9,794 bases of DNA, taken from the NCBI GenBank assembly GCA_031266255.1, contig JAISBK010000134.1, forward strand, positions 1 through 9,794, given 5' to 3'. Numbering within the stretch: position 1 is the first letter of the stretch; each line of letters begins with the position of its first letter. Made by a program: the position numbers and the translations under genes. The DNA is from Treponema sp. Lineage in GTDB: Bacteria > Spirochaetota > Spirochaetia > Treponematales > Breznakiellaceae. Of this stretch, positions 6,043 through 9,794 are shown piece by piece. The notes beneath the pieces were generated by a model. It was not told the DNA's origin, made no database searches, and worked only from the letters and a program-made list of their open reading frames with translations.

Positions 6043-6510
6043 TTATTCATGAGAAAGCAGAAAGGATCGTACTCCGATAATCCGCGGGCCAAAATACCGA
6101 TCCTTCAAGGAGGAAACGATAACCCCGGTCTTAGGCCCCAAGGAAACCGCGTGAATGATCGAATCAGCATCCAGCAGAATCGCTACGTGGTTGATCACCC
6201 CTTGAGATGCAAAGATCACCACATCCCCCATCTGGGCTTCGCTTATGCGAACCGATTGTCCGGAGGCCCCGATGGTCTTCGATGTTCTGGGAAGCTCGAT
6301 CCCTGCTGCCATTCGATACACATACCGGACAAACCCAGAACAATCAAAAGCATTGGGAGATTCGGTGCCGTATCGATACGCAACTCCCTGATACTGCTTG
6401 GCGGTCTCGATGATAGCATACCGTAGATCCTCATCGGCAAAAACCGTACTACCTATCAAGACAAACCAGGATACCATCCATACCTTCATAAGACCCTTTT
6501 GCGTATTCAT
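6043..6510 (-). CDS. Exported NlpC/P60 family cysteine peptidase
   Basis: A 155-residue single-domain NlpC/P60 protein, a fold that usually cleaves peptide bonds in peptidoglycan stems. A signal peptide ends near VFA25, before DEDLRYAI. The catalytic Cys57 lies in FDCSGFVRYVY, His108 in INHVAILLD, and the third polar residue is His120 in IIHAVS. LPRTS and MGDVVIF are also family-typical. No SH3 or LysM targeting domain is present, so the enzyme is minimal. The start is ATG 6510, with GAGA a few bases upstream; ATG 6489, preceded by AAAGGG, would give a shorter and equally good signal peptide. A TATACT -10-like element lies at 6543-6538. It converges with the transglutaminase-like gene, another exported papain-fold protein, but nothing else shows that the two act together. 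Confidence 0.88.
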   Translation of the reverse strand: MNTQKGLMKVWMVSWFVLIGSTVFADEDLRYAIIETAKQYQGVAYRYGTESPNAFDCSGFVRYVYRMAAGIELPRTSKTIGASGQSVRISEAQMGDVVIFASQGVINHVAILLDADSIIHAVSLGPKTGVIVSSLKDRYFGPRIIGVRSFLLSHE

Positions 6511-6692
6511 ATAAATTCTCTATAAAATTATGAGTTTAGTATATTAGATTTCAGGCGGTATTGCTACTGGTTTTTAATAAAAAACGATTTTATAGCTAAC
6601 AAACTCCTAGAACAGGTACCAGAATGACCTTATACTTAAGTTAAATCATTACGAAAGTGAGAAAAAAATAAAAACAGGGAGTTTCATCTCGG
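6511..6692. promoter_or_regulatory. Divergent intergenic region with two predicted promoters
   Basis: This 182-base AT-rich gap separates the minus-strand NlpC/P60 gene from the plus-strand cation transporter. A TATACT at 6543-6538 could be the -10 for the peptidase, with only a poor -35 (TAGCAA). A TATACT at 6631-6636, with a weak TAGAAC 17 bases upstream, could serve the transporter. GGGAG at 6677-6681 is the likely ribosome-binding site for the TTG start at 6693. No RNA gene or stable hairpin was seen. Confidence 0.35.
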
Positions 6693-7652
6693 TTGACCGT
6701 AAAAAAAAGCGTCCCAGGCAACGCAGCTAAGGCCCGTCTGATAAAAACGGCGTCTCTTATCGCGCTACTGGGTAACAGCATCTTGGCTGCTGCCAAAATT
6801 GGATTCGGCTTACACGCCGGGAGTTTGGCGGTGATAGGTGACGGTATTGATTCCTCAATGGATGTCCTGGTTGCCCTGATGTCCTTTATCGTGGCTGGGG
6901 TGATTGCCCAACCCGCGGATCCGGAACATCCCTGGGGGCATGGAAGGGCGGAAACCGTAGCCACCGCGCTTTTGTCTTTTACCCTATTCTTTGCGGGAAT
7001 TCAGCTCATCATTAATTCTGGGGGAAAAGTGCTCTCCAGTATCCAAAGTATTCAATCCCCGGCACCCGCAGCATCAGCCCTGGGGGTAATCCTTTTTTCT
7101 ATCATGGGAAAGATCTCCCTGGCCTGGATTCAACAATGGTTCGGTAACAAAGCACATTCCCCTATGCTCCGGGCAAATGCGAAAAACATGGTCGCCGATG
7201 TGGTGCTCTCCCTAGGGGTCCTCTTGGGGACCGGTCTTTCCCTGGTCCTGGGTATCGGGCTTATTGATTCCCTGGCAGCTATGTTGGTGGGATTTTGGGT
7301 CATTAAATCGGCGGTAGCTATTTTTATCGAAGCTAATGTGGAACTTATGGACGGAGGTTCCGGGAAGGAATCCTATAGGGCTGTTTTTGAGGCGGTCCAT
7401 TCGGTAAAGGGTGCAGGAAATCCCCATCGGACAAGAATGCGCCGTATCGCCGGTCTCTGGGATATTGATATCGATATTGAGGTAGATCCCAAGTTAACGG
7501 TTCAGGAAGCCCATACCATCGCATCTCATGTTGAAAGGGCCATCAAAGAACGGGTGGAGGGCGTTTATGATATTGTGGTCCATGTGGAGCCTTTCGGAGA
7601 CAGTCAAAAAGACACCCCTGAAGGCTATGGCCTTCGGGAACAAGAGTTATAG
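6693..7652 (+). CDS. Cation diffusion facilitator (CDF) metal exporter
   Basis: A 319-residue inner-membrane divalent-metal/proton antiporter of the CDF family, about the usual length (E. coli YiiP is 300). Six membrane segments fill roughly residues 20-215, followed by a cytoplasmic metallochaperone-like domain ending in VVHVEPFGD. Site A is D53-x3-D57 in segment 2 and N165-x3-D169 in segment 5; the Asn stands where zinc exporters have His. Site B-type residues are present in PADPEHPWGHGRAE (D76, H79, H83). The start is TTG 6693, the only start codon after the upstream in-frame stop at 6669-6671, with GGGAG 11 bases before it. The site A set argues against a standard zinc exporter and may point to manganese or iron; that is inference. 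A perfect inverted repeat follows the stop. Confidence 0.92.
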   Translation: MTVKKSVPGNAAKARLIKTASLIALLGNSILAAAKIGFGLHAGSLAVIGDGIDSSMDVLVALMSFIVAGVIAQPADPEHPWGHGRAETVATALLSFTLFFAGIQLIINSGGKVLSSIQSIQSPAPAASALGVILFSIMGKISLAWIQQWFGNKAHSPMLRANAKNMVADVVLSLGVLLGTGLSLVLGIGLIDSLAAMLVGFWVIKSAVAIFIEANVELMDGGSGKESYRAVFEAVHSVKGAGNPHRTRMRRIAGLWDIDIDIEVDPKLTVQEAHTIASHVERAIKERVEGVYDIVVHVEPFGDSQKDTPEGYGLREQEL

Positions 7653-7682
7653 GCTTCTATACCCCCAGGGGGTATAGAAGCC
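7652..7682. terminator. Perfect 15-bp inverted repeat between convergent genes
   Basis: The arm GGCTTCTATACCCCC at 7652-7666 is matched exactly by GGGGGTATAGAAGCC at 7668-7682, with a single A between them. In RNA, the innermost pairs would open to form a small loop. It starts on the last base of the transporter stop codon and lies 25 bases before the end of the convergent P83/100-family gene. The position suggests a bidirectional transcription end or 3'-end stabiliser. No uridine run follows on either strand, so it is not a textbook intrinsic terminator. Confidence 0.65.
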
Positions 7683-7707
7683 CGCAAACCCTCCTTGCTC
7701 TTTATCT

Positions 7708-9702
7708 TCATTCGACCAAATCAATGGGATCAAGGAGTACTGCCTTGCCCTCAGCATCTTGCGTACTGAGCATGTTCTCCTGAATGAGCAGTGTCCCATA
7801 GGGATGTATCCTTATCTCTGACTGAGCTTGACGGGTCAAGGCCGTATCAAACCGGGCAAGGTAGCAGTTTCCCTCAAAAACAATCAACCCATAGATATCC
7901 TGGCCATTAACCCAGAGCAGGCTCTCTTGATGTATCTCATCCTCCCCCTGATACAGCACGTCCAGGGTATTAGGATCGATGGCCACCAAGCGCTGGGTAG
8001 CCCCAATCCCCGCTATTGCAATGATCTGATTATCCACTAAAACCACGGTTCTGATATTAATCGTATTGAGCGTTGTCCGCTTCAATTCCGCGCCTGATGC
8101 AGGATTGATCTTAACCACACTGCCCAGGGGTGTAGTGGAACCGGCTAAGGCCATCCCGATTACCCCCGGTACCTGGGCATTTTCCACCGCTAAGAAGGAT
8201 TGTTCCTGCTGTTCATCCCCAGTATCTTCTGCGTCTGTTTCAGGGCTGGTTTCTGCTGCTCCAGCGTCCTCATTGTCCTCTTCGACTACCGTATCCTCCG
8301 CGCTGCCTTCCTCATCAACCGCTTCGTCGGTAACCGTCTCAGCGTTTCCTGCCTCCGCGCGCTGCTCATCATTACTCGTTTCATCCGCTGAGGTCTCCTG
8401 ATCGCTGCCATCCTCCCCGGCAGCGCTTTCGTCTCCTGCGTCCTGTGCAGCATCTTCGCCGCTACTTTCATCGCTCCCGGTATTTTCTCCAGTTGCTCCA
8501 GTTTCTCTATTTTCACCTGCTTCTCCAACTTCTCCCTCGGCCTGTTCAGCGCTGCCCGGTACTCCTCTTGAAGGATCTTCAGGTTCTGCTTCAGCGATTA
8601 CCTGGCCCCTCCCGGCAGCGTCTATCCTACCCTGTTGATCTCCGGCGATAGTCTCCCTGTCCTGTTGCGCTTCATCTCGTTTCTGCTCGGCAAAGGCTTC
8701 CAATTGCTCGGCCTGGGCACGCTGTTCTGCTAAAGCAGCTTCCTGTTCCAAGAGTTCCTGTTCCCGCTGTTGGGCCGCTGCTTCTTGGGCCGCTAATTCC
8801 TGGGCGGCTTGCTCAGCTTCTTCAGGGCTTACCTGACCCTGGGCTGCGGCGGCTTCAGCCTGAGCCTGTTCCTGGGCAATCCGCTCTTGTTCAGCTTCCA
8901 GCGCCGCCCGTTCCTCGGCGAGCCTGGCCGCTTCTTCGGCAATCTCTTGCTGCTGCCTCATGGCTTCCAGTTCCGCTTCTTCGGCTTCCCGCTCCTTAAA
9001 GTCAACCATATCTTTACGCTGGTCTATACTCAAATCGCCTTCTTTACGCAATTCGTCCAGTACCGTGGAATCGCTGATTGACGTGGTATCAATGGCGCTC
9101 AAAGATCCTGCGCTTCCTATGCCTAAGGGGATGAGCATGAGGGTTCTTCCCGGCCATTCATTAAACCGCACCGAAAGTCCGGCGTTATCTGCGGTCAAGT
9201 ATCTGAGGACGGATTGCTTGTACGTGGTGTTAAAATACCGCCAGTTTCCCCGGTATACGGCATTGTAGATGGTGATGTATTGGGCCAGGAGATTGGCATC
9301 CTGGGCTGAATAATTATAGGCCCCTTCCAAATACCCCTGCAAAATGAGTCTGAGATTGCGGATATGATCAACCCCTACACCGGCCCCTAAGCCGAAAATA
9401 TCCGCATCCAAGCGGGTACCTTCCGGCGCGGAGGCTCCACGGATCACGAAATACCGGTTCTCAGCTCCGCTTCGGGCTGCACCAGCTCGTACCTCGGTCC
9501 CCAGGGTATAGCCAATACCGCGGATCTGGGCCCTGGTGTCGATTCGGGTAACCGGCCCTTCATAATTGAAAAATTCAACGGTTGCCTGCCCTTTTCCCAG
9601 CTCATCCGTATTAACCTGTCCCTGGACCAGCTCCGGTAACATACAGAACATGCATCCAAAAACCAGCACCTCTAAAACCCAAGGGAATCTATAACCTTTC
9701 AT
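7708..9702 (-). CDS. P83/100 family spirochaetal exported protein
   Basis: A 664-residue protein with the architecture of the Borrelia/Treponema P83/100 antigen family. Residues 1-28 are a signal peptide, probably cleaved at VQG-Q; a poor lipobox-like FGC17 is noted but not favoured. Residues 29-230 form the conserved N-terminal domain (VEFFNYEGPVTRIDT, FNEWPGRTLMLIPLG). Residues 235-355 are a long Glu/Gln/Ala coiled coil. Residues 360-502 are acidic and low in complexity (Glu, Asp, Gly, Ala, Ser, Thr), probably disordered. Residues 503-664 form a folded domain with beta-rich repeats such as VVKINPASG and LVAIDPNTLDVLY, which look propeller-like. Function in the family is unknown; a periplasmic or envelope role is inferred. 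ATG 9702 follows GAGGAG with an eight-base gap. Trouble cloning or sequencing the repetitive centre could hide small length differences. Confidence 0.85.
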   Translation of the reverse strand: MKGYRFPWVLEVLVFGCMFCMLPELVQGQVNTDELGKGQATVEFFNYEGPVTRIDTRAQIRGIGYTLGTEVRAGAARSGAENRYFVIRGASAPEGTRLDADIFGLGAGVGVDHIRNLRLILQGYLEGAYNYSAQDANLLAQYITIYNAVYRGNWRYFNTTYKQSVLRYLTADNAGLSVRFNEWPGRTLMLIPLGIGSAGSLSAIDTTSISDSTVLDELRKEGDLSIDQRKDMVDFKEREAEEAELEAMRQQQEIAEEAARLAEERAALEAEQERIAQEQAQAEAAAAQGQVSPEEAEQAAQELAAQEAAAQQREQELLEQEAALAEQRAQAEQLEAFAEQKRDEAQQDRETIAGDQQGRIDAAGRGQVIAEAEPEDPSRGVPGSAEQAEGEVGEAGENRETGATGENTGSDESSGEDAAQDAGDESAAGEDGSDQETSADETSNDEQRAEAGNAETVTDEAVDEEGSAEDTVVEEDNEDAGAAETSPETDAEDTGDEQQEQSFLAVENAQVPGVIGMALAGSTTPLGSVVKINPASGAELKRTTLNTINIRTVVLVDNQIIAIAGIGATQRLVAIDPNTLDVLYQGEDEIHQESLLWVNGQDIYGLIVFEGNCYLARFDTALTRQAQSEIRIHPYGTLLIQENMLSTQDAEGKAVLLDPIDLVE

Positions 9703-9729
9703 TATTCCTGCTCCTCATGTACTATTTTC

Positions 9730-9758
9730 AAGATACCATACTAAGTATATCGGTACAA
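9730..9758 (-). promoter_or_regulatory. Predicted promoter of the P83/100 family gene
   Basis: On the minus strand TTGTAC at 9758-9753 and TATCTT at 9735-9730 are separated by 17 bases. Transcription would start near 9723, about 20 bases before the ATG, leaving room for the GAGGAG ribosome-binding site at 9716-9711. An imperfect palindrome, ATACTAAGTAT, lies in the spacer. The match to consensus is moderate. Confidence 0.4.
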
Positions 9759-9794
9759 TTCATAAAAATTAGAAAAAAGAGAAAAATATGAGGA

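Noticed and set aside
8640..8990. Repetitive short motifs that look like a repeat array or CRISPR at first sight.
   Set aside because: Unit length and spacing are irregular and the pattern is explained by coiled-coil Glu/Gln/Ala codons in one continuous reading frame.
8066..9268. Several open frames on the plus strand opposite the P83/100-family gene, some Ser- or Leu-rich.
   Set aside because: They arise from the low-complexity Glu/Gln/Ala codons of the opposite strand, have no convincing ribosome-binding sites and show no recognisable domains.
9788..9794. An ATG at the right edge that might begin a divergent plus-strand gene.
   Set aside because: Only two codons are visible and the upstream A-rich sequence gives no clear ribosome-binding site.

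Overview
The window looks like a spirochaete chromosome, most likely a Treponema-type organism. The strongest clue is the gene at the right end (7708-9702, minus strand), which has the layout of the spirochaetal P83/100 family: a secreted N-terminal domain, a long coiled coil, an acidic low-complexity stretch and a C-terminal domain. The base composition is moderately GC-rich apart from one AT-rich island. A termite-gut treponeme would fit the selenium genes, but that species-level guess is inference.

Left region (1-3190, plus strand): a compact selenocysteine locus. A consensus promoter (TTGACA, 17-bp spacer, TAGAGT) precedes a selenocysteine tRNA with anticodon UCA (48-141). The tRNA is followed after 29 bases by four tightly packed genes: a YedE-type membrane permease, a TusA/YedF-type CPxP carrier, a DUF3343-type carrier with an SSCGY motif, and selA. 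The junctions are an ATGA overlap, a one-base gap and a TTGA overlap, so the set reads as one translationally coupled operon. The inferred pathway is selenium uptake (YedE), intracellular handling by small cysteine carriers (YedF, DUF3343), and conversion of Ser-tRNA(Sec) to Sec-tRNA(Sec) by SelA on the tRNA encoded at the head of the transcript. selD and selB are not in the window.

Centre-left (3191-4103): an AT-rich island with one minus-strand gene for an unrecognised exported protein. It has its own near-consensus promoter and looks acquired. A short 45-codon reading frame with a good ribosome-binding site follows selA here and may be a remnant.

Centre (4104-6510): an RluA-family pseudouridine synthase (minus) and an exported transglutaminase-like protein (plus) diverge with almost no space between them. 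The latter converges on a small exported NlpC/P60 cysteine peptidase (minus).

Right (6511-9794): a 182-base divergent intergenic region, then a cation diffusion facilitator transporter (plus) with an unusual Asp-Asp/Asn-Asp metal site. A perfect 15-bp inverted repeat lies between it and the convergent P83/100-family gene. No rRNA, CRISPR array, insertion sequence or transposase was seen.
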